From: Sphingomonas liriopis | GTDB lineage: Bacteria > Pseudomonadota > Alphaproteobacteria > Sphingomonadales > Sphingomonadaceae | Length of the DNA: 64,000 nt | Reading direction: 5' to 3' | Assembly: GCF_024211255.1 (NCBI RefSeq) | Contig: NZ_JAMLDY010000001.1 | Location: forward strand, 124,001-188,000 | Shown: positions 1 through 9,121 of the stretch, one piece after another | Numbering within the stretch: the stretch's first letter is position 1 | How the letters are laid out: every line of letters begins with the position of its first letter | The notes under the pieces: generated by a model | What the model saw: the letters and a program-made list of their open reading frames with translations, nothing else | Databases searched by the model: none | What the model was told of the DNA's origin: nothing | Program-made: the position numbers and the translations under genes

Positions 1-1619
1 CCGGCGCGGGCGGCACGCAGCGGCTGCCGCGCATCGCCGGCGTGAAGCTGGCGCTGGAATTGACCGCCAAGGGCGATCCCATCTCGGCGAAAAATGCGCT
101 CGATGCCGGGCTGATCGACCGAATCGTCGGCGAGGACAGCCTCGAAGCGGACGCGATCGCCTTCGCGCGCGAGATCAAGGCGAAGAGCCCGATCCCGCGC
201 GCGTCGGAGCGCGAGGCGAAGGCCGATCCCGAGGCGGTCGCCGCCTTCCAGAAAGAGAACGCCCGTCGCTTCCGCGGCTTCGACGCGCCCGCCGCCAACA
301 TCGCCTGCGTCGTCAAGGCGACCGAGGTGCCGTTCGCGGAAGGCATCGCCTTTGAACGGCAGGAATTCATGAAGCTGATGATGGGCACGCAGTCCGCCGC
401 GCAGCGCCACATCTTCTTCGCCGAACGCCAAGCCGCGAAGATCGACGACGTGCCCGCCGACACGCAGTTGCGCCCCATCAAGCGCGTCGGCGTGATCGGC
501 GCCGGCACGATGGGCGGCGGCATCTCGATGAACTTCCTGTCCGCGGGGATTCCGGTGACGATCGTCGAGATGCAGCAGGAGGCGCTCGACCGCGGTTCGG
601 CCACGATCCGCAAGAATTACGAGGCGACCGCCGCGAAGGGCCGGATGAAACCCGAACAGGTCGAGGCGGCGATGGGCGCCCTCACCCCGACGCTCGACTT
701 CGACGCGCTGGCCGAATGCGACCTCATCATCGAGGCGGTGTACGAGAATATGGAGGTGAAGAAGGAGATCTTCACGCGATTGGATGGCATCGCCAAGCCG
801 GGCGCGATCCTCGCGTCGAACACGTCCTACCTCGACATCGACGAGATCGCCGCGGTGACCGGTCGGCCGCAGGACGTGGTCGGCATGCACTTCTTCTCGC
901 CCGCCAACGTCATGAAGCTGCTCGAGGTGGTGCGCGGGGCGAAGACCGCGCCCGACGTGCTGGCGACGGTCATGGCGCTCGCCAAGAAGATCAGGAAGGT
1001 CGCGGTGGTCGCGGGCGTCACCTATGGCTTCATCGGCAACCGCATGCTGATGCCGCGGCAGGTCGAGGCGAACAAACTGCTGCTCGAAGGCGCGACGCCC
1101 GAGCAGATCGACCGCGTCCATGTCGCGTTCGGCATGCCGATGGGGCCGTTCCAGATGGCCGACCTCGCCGGCGTCGACATCGGCTGGCATCGCGATCCCA
1201 ACCGCATCGAGAACGTCCGCGACGCGCTCGCCGCCGAAGGGCGCTGGGGGCAGAAGAAGCAGGCGGGCTTCTACGATTACGACGAGAAGCGGAACCCGAC
1301 CCCCTCGCCGCGGGTGGCGGAGATCATCGACGAATGGCGCGCCAAGACCAACACGCCGCAGCATGACGTTACCGACGAGGAGATCGTCGAGCGGACGCTG
1401 TACACGATGGTCAACGAAGGCGCGTTGATCCTGGAGGAAGGAATGGCGCAGCGAGCGTCGGACGTCGATGTGGTGTGGATCTACGGCTATGGCTGGCCAG
1501 TCTATCGCGGTGGGCCGATGTTCTGGGCGAAATCCGAGGGTTACGACAAGGTCGTGGCAGGGCTTGAGAAGCATGGCTTCGATGTCGCCAAGAGCCTGAA
1601 GTCGGGCAGCATCAAATAA
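1..1619 (+). CDS. Fatty-acid oxidation multifunctional enzyme (enoyl-CoA hydratase / 3-hydroxyacyl-CoA dehydrogenase), 5' truncated by window
   Basis: The frame is open from base 3, and the first codons read [13 protein letters not shown], the oxyanion-loop segment of the crotonase fold. The gene therefore starts upstream of the window, and the GTG at 42 is not its start. After the rest of the hydratase domain comes a Rossmann motif, [11 protein letters not shown], at about codon 150, then the 3-hydroxyacyl-CoA dehydrogenase signature [15 protein letters not shown] near codon 285. FadB/FadJ proteins are usually 700-730 residues, so roughly 170-190 N-terminal residues are missing. It would hydrate trans-2-enoyl-CoA and oxidise 3-hydroxyacyl-CoA with NAD in the cytoplasm. 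The downstream neighbours are two acyl-CoA dehydrogenases and a thioesterase on the same strand, consistent with a beta-oxidation operon. Confidence 0.93.
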   Translation, partial: GAGGTQRLPRIAGVKLALELTAKGDPISAKNALDAGLIDRIVGEDSLEADAIAFAREIKAKSPIPRASEREAKADPEAVAAFQKENARRFRGFDAPAANIACVVKATEVPFAEGIAFERQEFMKLMMGTQSAAQRHIFFAERQAAKIDDVPADTQLRPIKRVGVIGAGTMGGGISMNFLSAGIPVTIVEMQQEALDRGSATIRKNYEATAAKGRMKPEQVEAAMGALTPTLDFDALAECDLIIEAVYENMEVKKEIFTRLDGIAKPGAILASNTSYLDIDEIAAVTGRPQDVVGMHFFSPANVMKLLEVVRGAKTAPDVLATVMALAKKIRKVAVVAGVTYGFIGNRMLMPRQVEANKLLLEGATPEQIDRVHVAFGMPMGPFQMADLAGVDIGWHRDPNRIENVRDALAAEGRWGQKKQAGFYDYDEKRNPTPSPRVAEIIDEWRAKTNTPQHDVTDEEIVERTLYTMVNEGALILEEGMAQRASDVDVVWIYGYGWPVYRGGPMFWAKSEGYDKVVAGLEKHGFDVAKSLKSGSIK

Positions 1620-1630
1620 GCACAATCACC

Positions 1631-1713
1631 GTCATGCCAGCGCAGGCTGGCATCTCCCGGTTCGGGCCGCGTCGCGTGCCAAGCGGGAGACCCCAGCATC
1701 CGCTGGGGTGACG
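1631..1713. repeat. Intergenic palindromic element (type D)
   Basis: Two facing arms, GTCATGCCAGCGCAGGCTGG at the left and a right arm ending CCGCTGGGGTGAC, lie between two plus-strand genes. Each arm is itself a small hairpin of the form CCAGC-N-GCTGG. The element at 13037-13131 has the same plan with GTCACCCCAGCGAAAGCTGG. It resembles a REP-type dispersed element and could fold in the transcript. Confidence 0.7.
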
Positions 1714-1729
1714 GACTGGGAGTTAGACT

Positions 1730-2914
1730 ATGACCGACCTCGACACCTTTCGTTCCGACACCCGCGCCTGGCTGGCGGAAAACTGCCCGCCCGCAATGCG
1801 CGAGCCGGTACGATCCGACGCCGACGTTTGCTGGGGCGGGCGCAACTTCCAGCCGTCGTCGCCGGCGCAGAAGGATTGGCTCGACCGGATGGCCGCGCGT
1901 GGCTGGACGGTGCCGGACTGGCCCACGGCATATGGCGGCGGCGGGCTGTCGCCGGCGGAGACCAAGATCCTGCGCGAGGAGATGGCGGCGATCCGCGCGC
2001 GCAATCCGCTCAACAGCTTCGGGATCTCGATGCTCGGGCCGGCGCTATTGAAGTACGGCACCGAGGAACAGAAGCTGGAGCATCTGCCCAAGATCGCGCG
2101 CGGCGAGATCCGCTGGTGCCAGGGCTATTCCGAACCCAATGCCGGCTCCGACCTCGCCGGCCTCGCGGCGAGCGCCGAGGATGCGGGCGACCATTATATC
2201 GTCAACGGGCAGAAGGTATGGACCAGTTACGCCGACAAGGCCGACTGGATCTTCTGCCTCGTCCGCACCAGCAAGGCGTCGAAGCAGGGCGGGATCAGCT
2301 TCGTGCTGTTCGACATGGCGTCGCCCGGCGTCTCGACCAAGCCGATCCTGCTCATCAGCGGTTATTCGCCGTTCTGCGAGACCTTCATGGACGACGTGAA
2401 GGTGCCCAAGGCGAACCGCATCCACGACGAGAACAAGGGCTGGGACGTCGCCAAATATCTGCTTGGGCACGAGCGCGAGATGATTAGCGGCATGGGCCTC
2501 GCCAGCGGCGGGCGCAATCCGCTGATCGAAGGCGCGATCGCGACGATCGGGCTGGATCACGACGGACGGCTGGCGGACCCGGTGCTGCGCACGCAGATCG
2601 CGCTGTTCGAGGTGCGGGCGAAGGCATTCGCGGCGATGAGCGAGCGGTTCATCGACGAGCTGAAGGCGGGGCGCGCGCATCCGGCGCAACCGAGCATGAT
2701 GAAGTATGTCGGGACCGAACTGAACAAGGACCGCCACGAGCTGATGATGGCGGCGGGTGGTTCGGACGCGCTCGAATGGGAGAGCGACCGCTCGCACACC
2801 GGCGCAGCGCCGCGCGCGTGGCTGCGGACCAAGGCGAATTCGATCGAGGGCGGGACCAGCGAGATCCAGCTCAACATCATCGCCAAGCGGATCCTGGAAC
2901 TGCCGGGAGCCTAG
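1730..2914 (+). CDS. Acyl-CoA dehydrogenase, large-subunit type
   Basis: This is a 394-residue FAD flavoprotein of the acyl-CoA dehydrogenase family, which forms the 2,3 double bond in acyl-CoA. It contains CQGYSEPNAGSDLAGL in the middle domain and the C-terminal motif EGGTSEIQ near residue 375. At the position of Glu376 in medium-chain ACAD this motif has Gly, so the catalytic base may lie elsewhere. A GGGAG ribosome site precedes the ATG. The next gene is a shorter ACAD lacking the EGGTSEIQ motif. A paralogous long/short pair is found at 13533-15898. This suggests hetero-oligomers of the alpha2-beta2 type known for actinobacterial steroid-degrading ACADs, though the substrate is unknown here. 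Confidence 0.93.
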   Translation: MTDLDTFRSDTRAWLAENCPPAMREPVRSDADVCWGGRNFQPSSPAQKDWLDRMAARGWTVPDWPTAYGGGGLSPAETKILREEMAAIRARNPLNSFGISMLGPALLKYGTEEQKLEHLPKIARGEIRWCQGYSEPNAGSDLAGLAASAEDAGDHYIVNGQKVWTSYADKADWIFCLVRTSKASKQGGISFVLFDMASPGVSTKPILLISGYSPFCETFMDDVKVPKANRIHDENKGWDVAKYLLGHEREMISGMGLASGGRNPLIEGAIATIGLDHDGRLADPVLRTQIALFEVRAKAFAAMSERFIDELKAGRAHPAQPSMMKYVGTELNKDRHELMMAAGGSDALEWESDRSHTGAAPRAWLRTKANSIEGGTSEIQLNIIAKRILELPGA

Positions 2915-2927
2915 ACACACACGCTCC

Positions 2928-3013
2928 GTCACCCCGGACTTGTTCCGGGGTCCACTCTTCCACCGGCGCTTCCGCATGAGGCACGGTGGACCCCGGAACA
3001 AGTCCGGGGTGAC
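2928..3013. repeat. Intergenic inverted repeat (type A, copy 1)
   Basis: A 28-base arm beginning GTCACCCCGGACTTGTTCCG (2928-2955) is matched by its perfect reverse complement at 2986-3013, with a 30-base spacer. The same arms recur at 8988-9093 and 30182-30287 with different spacers. All three copies are intergenic. Such elements are common in sphingomonad genomes, and no transposase is attached. Confidence 0.9.
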
Positions 3014-3027
3014 GCAGGAATTGATCG

Positions 3028-4152
3028 ATGCCCCTCTACCTCAACGACGAACAGGCGATGCTTCGCGACACGGCGAAGGACTTCATCGCCGAACATGCGC
3101 CGGTCGGCCATATGCGCGCGTTACGCGACGCGAACGACGCCACCGGCTTCAGCCGCGACCTGTGGAAGCAGTTCGCCGAAATGGGCCTCAACGGCGTGCT
3201 GATCCCCGAGGATCAGGGCGGCCTCGGCCTCGGCCATGTCGAGGCGGGCGTGGTGCTGGAGGAGATCGGGCGCAACCTGTCCCCGTCCCCCTTCCTCGCC
3301 ACCGCGGTCGCGGCGGTCGAGGCGCTGAAGGGTTCGGGCCAGGCGGAACGCTGGTTTCCCGGCATCGTCGCGGGCGAGACGGTCGCGGCGCTGGCGATCG
3401 ACGAGGGCGCCAAGCATCGCGATTCGATCGGCCTCAAGGCGGAGCGGTCGGGCAACGGCTTTCGCCTGACCGGCGCCAAAAGGTTCGTCACGCACGGTCA
3501 TGTCGCCGACCTGCTGATCGTCGGCGCGCGCACCGCCGGATCGCCCGACGATGCCGAAGGCGTGACCTTGTTCGCGGTATCGAAGAACGCCGCCAATCTG
3601 ACGGCCACGCCCGAGCGGCTGGCGGACTCCAGCCTCGCCGCACGGATCGACTTCGAGGGGGTCGAGATCGATGCCGATGCGGTGATCGGCGAGGTCGATG
3701 CGGGGCGCGATCCGCTCGGCCGGCTGCTGCGTGCGGGCCGCACGGGCGCGGCGGCGGAGCTGCTCGGCGTCGGTGGCGGCGCGATGGACATGACCGTCGG
3801 CTACCTCAAGGAGCGCAAGCAGTTCGGCGTCGCGATCGGCAGCTTCCAGGCGCTGCAACATCGCGCAGCGCATCTCTACAGCGAGATGGAGGTGGCACGC
3901 GCCGCGGTGCTCAAGGCGCAGCAATTGCTCGACGCCGGCGCGGACGCCGATGAGGCGGTGTCGATCGCCAAGGCGATGACCGGCATGGCGACGACATTGT
4001 CGGTGCAGGAGGGCGTGCAGATGCACGGCGGCATCGGCATGACCGACGAGTACGACATCGGCTTCTACATGAAGCGCGCCCGCGTGCTCGCCGAGATGTT
4101 CGGCGACATCGGCTTCCATGCCGACCGGCTGGCGAAGGCTGCGGGTTATTGA
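3028..4152 (+). CDS. Acyl-CoA dehydrogenase, small-subunit type
   Basis: This 374-residue ACAD-family protein follows the 394-residue one after a gap filled by a palindromic repeat. The C-terminal domain has MHGGIGMTDEYD near residue 331 and then runs FYMKRARVLAEMFGD, so it lacks the EGGTSEIQ-type segment of its neighbour. The 354-residue ACAD at 13533-14597 has the same layout (LHGGIGMTDEHD, FYLKRA), which makes the two pairs look like duplicates. It could be a non-catalytic or half-site partner, or an independent enzyme. The stop codon overlaps the thioesterase start (TGATG). Confidence 0.9.
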   Translation: MPLYLNDEQAMLRDTAKDFIAEHAPVGHMRALRDANDATGFSRDLWKQFAEMGLNGVLIPEDQGGLGLGHVEAGVVLEEIGRNLSPSPFLATAVAAVEALKGSGQAERWFPGIVAGETVAALAIDEGAKHRDSIGLKAERSGNGFRLTGAKRFVTHGHVADLLIVGARTAGSPDDAEGVTLFAVSKNAANLTATPERLADSSLAARIDFEGVEIDADAVIGEVDAGRDPLGRLLRAGRTGAAAELLGVGGGAMDMTVGYLKERKQFGVAIGSFQALQHRAAHLYSEMEVARAAVLKAQQLLDAGADADEAVSIAKAMTGMATTLSVQEGVQMHGGIGMTDEYDIGFYMKRARVLAEMFGDIGFHADRLAKAAGY

Positions 4153-5045
4153 TGGGCGAGTATCGCGAACGCACGCCTGAAGAGCTGGCGGCCGGGCTGG
4201 TCACGCTGCTCGACGTCGAGGAGATCGACACCGACCTGTACCGCGGGCCGCGCCAGCCGGGTGGGCGCGGCCGGGTGTTCGGCGGACAGGTGATCGCACA
4301 GGCGCTGCAGGCGGCGCAGCGCTCGGTCGAGGGCAAGGCCGCGCATTCGCTCCACGCCTATTTCATGCGGCCGGGGGACGAGAATTTCCCGATCCTGTAT
4401 CAGGTGACGCGCGACTTCGAGGGCAAGAGCTTCGCCACGCGGCGCGTGGTGGCGTTGCAGAAGGGGCAGCCCATCCTCAATCTCGCCGCGTCGTTCCAGA
4501 CGCCCGAGGACGGGCTGCACCATCAGGATGCGATGCCCGACGTACCGGGGCCGGAGACGCTGAAGTCGGAGCGCGAGCTGCGCCTCGCCATCGCGCATCA
4601 GGTGCCCGAGCGGTTCCGCGACTTCTTCACCCGCCGCCAGAATGCGATCGAGATGCGACCGCTCTACCCGCGCAGCTGGTTCGCGCCGGAGAAGCGCGCG
4701 CCGAGCAACGCCGCCTGGTTCCGCACCGCGGCGGGGATCGGCGACGATCCGGCGGTGCATCGCGCGGTGCTGGCCTATGCGTCGGACATGGCGCTGCTCG
4801 CGACGTCGATGATGCCGCATGGCGTCAACTGGCTGATGCCAGAGATGCAGACCGCGAGCCTCGACCATGCTTTGTGGATCCACGAGCCGTTCCGCGCCGA
4901 CGACTGGCTGCTCTACACGACCGACAGTCCGTGGGCGGGGCATGCGCGCGGTATGAACCGCGGGAGCATCTTCACGCAGGACGGCCGGCTGGTCGCCAGC
5001 GTCGCGCAGGAAGGGCTGATCCGGCGGCGGGCGCCGAAAGCCTGA
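4152..5045 (+). CDS. tesB: Acyl-CoA thioesterase II
   Basis: This 297-residue double-hotdog thioesterase hydrolyses acyl-CoA to free acid and CoA. The sequence has RGRVFGGQVIAQAL near residue 40 and the TesB C-terminal active-site neighbourhoods SLDHALWIH, TDSPWAG and VAQEGLIR, which supply the Asp, Thr/Ser and Gln of the family. The ATG at 4152 overlaps the preceding stop, so I prefer it to the TTG one codon upstream. It is the last gene of the plus-strand run and ends 3 bases from a convergent gene. In such a cluster it would release CoA when intermediates accumulate. Confidence 0.93.
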   Translation: MGEYRERTPEELAAGLVTLLDVEEIDTDLYRGPRQPGGRGRVFGGQVIAQALQAAQRSVEGKAAHSLHAYFMRPGDENFPILYQVTRDFEGKSFATRRVVALQKGQPILNLAASFQTPEDGLHHQDAMPDVPGPETLKSERELRLAIAHQVPERFRDFFTRRQNAIEMRPLYPRSWFAPEKRAPSNAAWFRTAAGIGDDPAVHRAVLAYASDMALLATSMMPHGVNWLMPEMQTASLDHALWIHEPFRADDWLLYTTDSPWAGHARGMNRGSIFTQDGRLVASVAQEGLIRRRAPKA

Positions 5046-5048
5046 CGC

Positions 5049-6218
5049 TCAATCGGGCGCGTCGATCTCTGGGGTGACCGACGGCGTGCCGGGCTTGCGG
5101 ATGACGTAGCGGACGCGATCGACGCAACCGGTATAGCCGGTGTCGGAGGACGGCAGGGTCGCGTTGCGGATCATCGCCATGGCGGCATCCCCGAACTCCG
5201 CCGATGGCTCCGCCTGCAGCACGCGGACGTTGCCGGTCTGGCCCCAGGGGGCGACGTCATAGGCGATCATCGCCCAGCCTTCGATGCTGCGCCGTTGATA
5301 GGTGGTGGGGTAGACCAGCACCGGCGCGCGGTTCCAGCCGTGATGCTGCGGACACGTCGCCCTGGCGGGGCGCACCGCATCCTCTTCGGGCGGGACCGGC
5401 GCGGGCAGGATCGCGGGCCCCTTGAAATAGGGATAGAGGCAGCCGACCCGCGCGCCGCGTTCGAAGCGCGAGCGCGCCACCGCGTCGCGGGCACCGAGGT
5501 CGAGGGACGCAGCACCGCTGCCCGCGACGGTGCGGACGTTCCTGGGTTTGCCCGCCGCATCGAGGTCGTAGCCGGTCATGCTCCACGTCCGGTAGCCCGG
5601 CTGATCGGGCATCGCCTTGAACGCCGGGAAGGCGCGGAGCAGCACGTCGGGCGCGGGGTCGGTGCAGGTGCTGCCCGGCGGGCGGAGGCGATCCCATATC
5701 GCCCTGACCGGCGCGCGGCTGGGGAAGACCGAATAGGCCATCACGTCGTCGATCGGGGCGGCGGCGATCGGCGTCAGGTCGGCGGTGAACGTCGCGGTGC
5801 AGCGGTCGCGGGCGATGCCCGGCGCGAACCGGCTGGCGGCGAGCGCGGGGAGGACGTCCTCCGCATCGGGGACGTAGACGTATTCGCCCGTTCCTCGCCG
5901 CGCGATCGACAGCGGGCGGCCGTCGCGATCGATGCGGAAGTCGACCGTCAGCGTGCGGCGCGGGGTCGTTCCGCTCCAGCCGAGGAAGCGCTGCGGATCG
6001 GGTGCGCGGACCAGCGGCTGCGCGGTGACGTCGCTTCCCGCGGCGCCGGCGCACAGGACCGGACTCATCAGCCAGCGACCGAGCTGCTGCTGCGGTGGCG
6101 ATGCCGGAACGGCGCTGGCATGCGGTCCCGGGGTGCGACGGAACAGCTCGACCGGGGGCGGCACGGTCTGGGCGACGGCGGCGCCGGCAAGCAGGCTGGC
6201 GATAAGGATCAGGCTCAT
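5049..6218 (-). CDS. Secreted TonB C-terminal-like protein
   Basis: This 389-residue protein has an N-terminal signal peptide (MSLILIASLLAGAAVAQ). It carries two or three stretches resembling the TonB C-terminal fold, for example LTVDFRIDRDGRPLSI and a final segment with GNVRVLQAEPSAEFGDAA. Scattered cysteines may form disulfides in the periplasm. It lacks the N-terminal anchor helix and long Pro-rich linker of a true TonB, so energy transduction is doubtful. Proteins of this type are numerous and poorly characterised in sphingomonads. It lies downstream of the two short-chain dehydrogenases on the same strand. Confidence 0.7.
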   Translation of the reverse strand: MSLILIASLLAGAAVAQTVPPPVELFRRTPGPHASAVPASPPQQQLGRWLMSPVLCAGAAGSDVTAQPLVRAPDPQRFLGWSGTTPRRTLTVDFRIDRDGRPLSIARRGTGEYVYVPDAEDVLPALAASRFAPGIARDRCTATFTADLTPIAAAPIDDVMAYSVFPSRAPVRAIWDRLRPPGSTCTDPAPDVLLRAFPAFKAMPDQPGYRTWSMTGYDLDAAGKPRNVRTVAGSGAASLDLGARDAVARSRFERGARVGCLYPYFKGPAILPAPVPPEEDAVRPARATCPQHHGWNRAPVLVYPTTYQRRSIEGWAMIAYDVAPWGQTGNVRVLQAEPSAEFGDAAMAMIRNATLPSSDTGYTGCVDRVRYVIRKPGTPSVTPEIDAPD

Positions 6219-6258
6219 GACCGCATTCTGACCGGTGCTTGTGACGCCTGCAAGTCGG

Positions 6259-7059
6259 TCAGACCGCGGTCTTGCCGTATTCCTGCCGCGTCACCGGATG
6301 ACTCGACGACAGGCCACCGTCGACCGCGAGCGCCTGGCCGTTGACGTAGCTGGCGTCGTCGGAGGCGAGGAACAGCGCGACCCTCGCCAGCTCCTCGGGC
6401 TGCGCGCCGCGCCGCAGGGGGTTGAGGCGGCCGACGCGGTCCATCTTGTTGGCATCGCGGGCGTAGTCGAAGACGGGCTTGGTCATGCCCGTCTCCGTCA
6501 GGCCGGGGCAGAGCGCATTGACGCGGACGTTGCTGCCCGACAGCTGCTGTGCGGCGACTGCGGCGAGGTTGATGACGCCGGCCTTCGACGCCGAATAGGC
6601 GGGCGAGCCGGCGCCCGAGCGGATGCCGGCGACGCTGGCGGTGAGGACGATCGCGCCGCCGCCTCGTTCGGCAATGTGGGGGGCGGCGTGCTTGATCGCG
6701 AGGAACGGGCCGATCAAATTGACGCGCAGCACGTCGGTGATGAGCGCGACGTCGGTGTCGAAGATGTTGGCCATGCCGCCCGAGATGCCGGCGTTGGCGA
6801 ACATGACGTCGAGCCCGCCGAACGCGTCGCAGGCGAGCGCGACGGCGCGGACGACGTCGTCCTCGTTGCCGGCGTCGATGCGGATCGCCTGCGCGGTGCC
6901 GCCCGCCGCCACGATCGCCGCGGCGGTGGCGTCGGCGCCGTCGGTGCGGTCGGCGGCGACGACGCTGCCCCCTTCGGCGGCGAAGAGGAGCGCGGCGGCG
7001 CGGCCGATGCCGCTGCCCGCGCCGGTGACGACGATCGATCTGCCGGTGAAGCGCGCCAT
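6259..7059 (-). CDS. Short-chain dehydrogenase/reductase
   Basis: This 266-residue classical SDR has the cofactor loop [14 protein letters not shown] at residues 11-24, the structural NAG motif (ANAGISGG) near residue 91, and the catalytic Ser-Tyr-Lys set (TASVAG, YSASKAG) near residues 140-160. An acid-tipped second strand (AADR) leaves NAD or NADP use open. It probably oxidises or reduces a hydroxyacyl or alcohol intermediate. Its start overlaps the stop of the next SDR by one base, so the two are translationally coupled and probably act in sequence or as a pair. Confidence 0.92.
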   Translation of the reverse strand: MARFTGRSIVVTGAGSGIGRAAALLFAAEGGSVVAADRTDGADATAAAIVAAGGTAQAIRIDAGNEDDVVRAVALACDAFGGLDVMFANAGISGGMANIFDTDVALITDVLRVNLIGPFLAIKHAAPHIAERGGGAIVLTASVAGIRSGAGSPAYSASKAGVINLAAVAAQQLSGSNVRVNALCPGLTETGMTKPVFDYARDANKMDRVGRLNPLRRGAQPEELARVALFLASDDASYVNGQALAVDGGLSSSHPVTRQEYGKTAV

Positions 7060-7823
7060 CAGATCGTCACCCCGCCGTCGACGACCATCGCCTGCCCGGT
7101 CATGTAGCGGCCGGCGTCGGATGCGAGATAGACGACCGCGCCGGCGATATCGATCGGGTCACCGAGGCGCCGCAGCGGCGTGTGGCGGCTGGAGCGCGTC
7201 TCCGCCTCCGGCGTGTCCCAGAGCGCGCGGGCGAAGTCGGTCTTGATGAGGCCCGGCGCGATGCAGTTCACGCGGACGTTGTCGGGGCCGTATTCGACCG
7301 CATAATTGCGGGCGAGCTGGAAGTCGGCGGCCTTGGAGACGTTGTAGGCGCCGATCACCTCCGACCCGCGCAAGCCGCCGATCGAGGAGACGATGACGAT
7401 CGACCCGTTCTTGCGGGCGCGCATCTCGGGCACGACCATCTGGATCAGCCAGTGGTTGGAGAGGATGTTGTTGTCGAGGATCTTGCGGAACTGGTCGTCG
7501 GCGATCCCCTCCATCGGGCCGTAATAGGGGTTGGAGGCGGCGTTGCAGACGAGGACGTCGATCCGGCCGAGCTGGCGGCGGGTCTCGTCGACGAGGTGCT
7601 GGAGCGCCTCCTTGGACGAGATGCTGGCGGCAATGGCGATCGCCCTGCCCTCGCCAAATTCGGCGTCGATCGCCGCGGCGACGGTGTCGCAGGCGTCCTG
7701 CTTGCGGCTGCTGATGACGACGCGGGCGCCGGCACGGGCGAGTTCGATGGCGCTGGCCTTGCCGATGCCGCGGCTGGAGCCGGTGACGATGGCGACCTTT
7801 CCGGTCAGATCAAAGAGCGACAT
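7059..7823 (-). CDS. Short-chain dehydrogenase/reductase
   Basis: This 254-residue classical SDR has [15 protein letters not shown] at the cofactor site, CNAAS in place of the usual NNAG, SSIGGL for the catalytic Ser and YNVSKAA for Tyr-Lys. An SSRK sequence after beta-2 suggests NADP preference. It ends MVVDGGVTI, the usual SDR C-terminus. It sits between the APH-like kinase and another SDR, all on the minus strand. In the Pseudomonas levulinate operon an SDR also accompanies the kinase and ACAD, which is the context I use for a role in hydroxyacyl-CoA breakdown. Confidence 0.92.
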   Translation of the reverse strand: MSLFDLTGKVAIVTGSSRGIGKASAIELARAGARVVISSRKQDACDTVAAAIDAEFGEGRAIAIAASISSKEALQHLVDETRRQLGRIDVLVCNAASNPYYGPMEGIADDQFRKILDNNILSNHWLIQMVVPEMRARKNGSIVIVSSIGGLRGSEVIGAYNVSKAADFQLARNYAVEYGPDNVRVNCIAPGLIKTDFARALWDTPEAETRSSRHTPLRRLGDPIDIAGAVVYLASDAGRYMTGQAMVVDGGVTI

Positions 7824-7896
7824 GGGTCTCCTAAAGTCTCAAAAGTCACGCCCGAAAGGGGTCGGGTATGCTGATACGACGTGTAAGCTATTGCTC

Positions 7897-8940
7897 TTAA
7901 GCACCCGCCTGCTCTGCAAAATGCCAGCTGGCGGCGGCGAGGCGGTGGACCTGGGCGGCGGAGCGTTCGGCCTGCGCGCTCGAGGCGGTGCCGTCGACGA
8001 TCCGCTTCTTGATGCCCTGGACGATGCCGGTCAGGCGGAAGAGGTTGTAGGCGAAATACCAGTTGAGGTCGGGGACGCCGTCGCGGTTGGTGCGCGCGCA
8101 ATAGCGCGCCGTCATCTCCTCGATCGTCGGGATGCCGGTGGCGGGGCCGGTCTGCCCCTTCACGCCCGATCGGCCCTCCGGGTCGGTGACCCAGCTCATC
8201 AGGAAATAGGAGAAATCGGCAAGCGGATCGCCGAGCGTCGACAGCTCCCAGTCGAGTACCGCGATGACGCGCGGCTCCGTCGCATGGAAGATCATGTTGT
8301 CGATGCGATAGTCGCCGTGGACGATGGAGGTGCGCGTCTGTTCGGGGACGGTGCGGGGGAGGAAGTCGATCAGTTTCTCGACTTCGGGCATGTGTTCGGT
8401 TTCGCTGGCGCGATATTGCTTGGTCCAGCGTTCGACCTGGCGCGCGAAGTAATTGCCGGGCTTGCCGTAATCGCCCAGCCCTGCGGCGACGTGGTCGGTG
8501 TTGTGGAGGTCGGCGAGCGTGTCGACCATCGCATTGTAGAGGCCCGTCCGTTCGGCCGGCGCGTAATCGGGCAGCGTTCCGTCCCACAGGTTGCGGCCGT
8601 CGGCGAGGCCCATGACGTAGAACATCGATCCGATGACATGATCGTCGGTGCACAGGCCATAGGGTTTCGCGACCGGGAAGCCGGTCGGGTACAGGCCCGC
8701 GATCAGGCGGTATTCGCGATCGACCGCGTGCGCGGAGGGGAGCAGCGGGCCGAACGGCTTGCGGCGCAGGACGTAGGCGCCCGACGGGCTGTCGATGCGG
8801 TAGGTCGGGTTGGACTGGCCGCCGGCGAACTTGGCGTAGGTCAGCGGGGGGGTGAAGCCGGCGACGTTGGCCTGCATCCATTGGGTAAGGTTGGCCTCGT
8901 CGAGGCGGTCCTTGTCGGTAACGGGGATGGTGTCGGTCAT
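7897..8940 (-). CDS. APH-family kinase of the ACAD10/11 (LvaA-like) type
   Basis: This 347-residue protein has the aminoglycoside-phosphotransferase fold. The catalytic loop HGDYRIDNMIFH lies near residue 208, followed by the metal-binding segment VLDWELSTLGDPLADF near residue 228. The C-terminal part (NLFRLTGIVQGIKKRI) is typical of the kinase domain fused to acyl-CoA dehydrogenase in mammalian ACAD10/11. I chose MTDTIPV as start because the upstream 13 codons run towards a palindromic repeat. In Pseudomonas, the related LvaA phosphorylates the 4-hydroxyl of 4-hydroxyvaleryl-CoA. The matching ACAD is two genes upstream in the same direction. Antibiotic resistance is unlikely from this context. 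Confidence 0.85.
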   Translation of the reverse strand: MTDTIPVTDKDRLDEANLTQWMQANVAGFTPPLTYAKFAGGQSNPTYRIDSPSGAYVLRRKPFGPLLPSAHAVDREYRLIAGLYPTGFPVAKPYGLCTDDHVIGSMFYVMGLADGRNLWDGTLPDYAPAERTGLYNAMVDTLADLHNTDHVAAGLGDYGKPGNYFARQVERWTKQYRASETEHMPEVEKLIDFLPRTVPEQTRTSIVHGDYRIDNMIFHATEPRVIAVLDWELSTLGDPLADFSYFLMSWVTDPEGRSGVKGQTGPATGIPTIEEMTARYCARTNRDGVPDLNWYFAYNLFRLTGIVQGIKKRIVDGTASSAQAERSAAQVHRLAAASWHFAEQAGA

Positions 8941-8987
8941 GCTGTCGCCGGTGCTGATGGAGGGATGCGGGCCGCCCAACCACCTCC

Positions 8988-9093
8988 GTCACCCCGGACT
9001 TGTTCCGGGGTCCACTCCGCGGCGAGGCGCGGGGCTGGAGGGGTGAGCGCGACGCTCGCGGCCCGGTGGACCCCGGAACGAGTCCGGGGTGAC
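8988..9093. repeat. Intergenic inverted repeat (type A, copy 2)
   Basis: The left arm (8988-9015) is identical to copy 1, and the right arm (9066-9093) differs by a single A-to-G change (CCCCGGAACGAGTCCGG). The spacer of 50 bases differs from copy 1. The element lies between the alcohol dehydrogenase and the kinase gene and could form a hairpin in their transcript. Confidence 0.9.
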
Positions 9094-9121
9094 GGGGGGT
9101 ATGGGGTCAGCATCGGGAGAC

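Noticed and set aside
7897..8940. Aminoglycoside resistance kinase.
   Set aside because: The fold is APH-like, but the C-terminal motifs and the ACAD, alcohol dehydrogenase and SDR neighbours indicate acyl-CoA metabolism.
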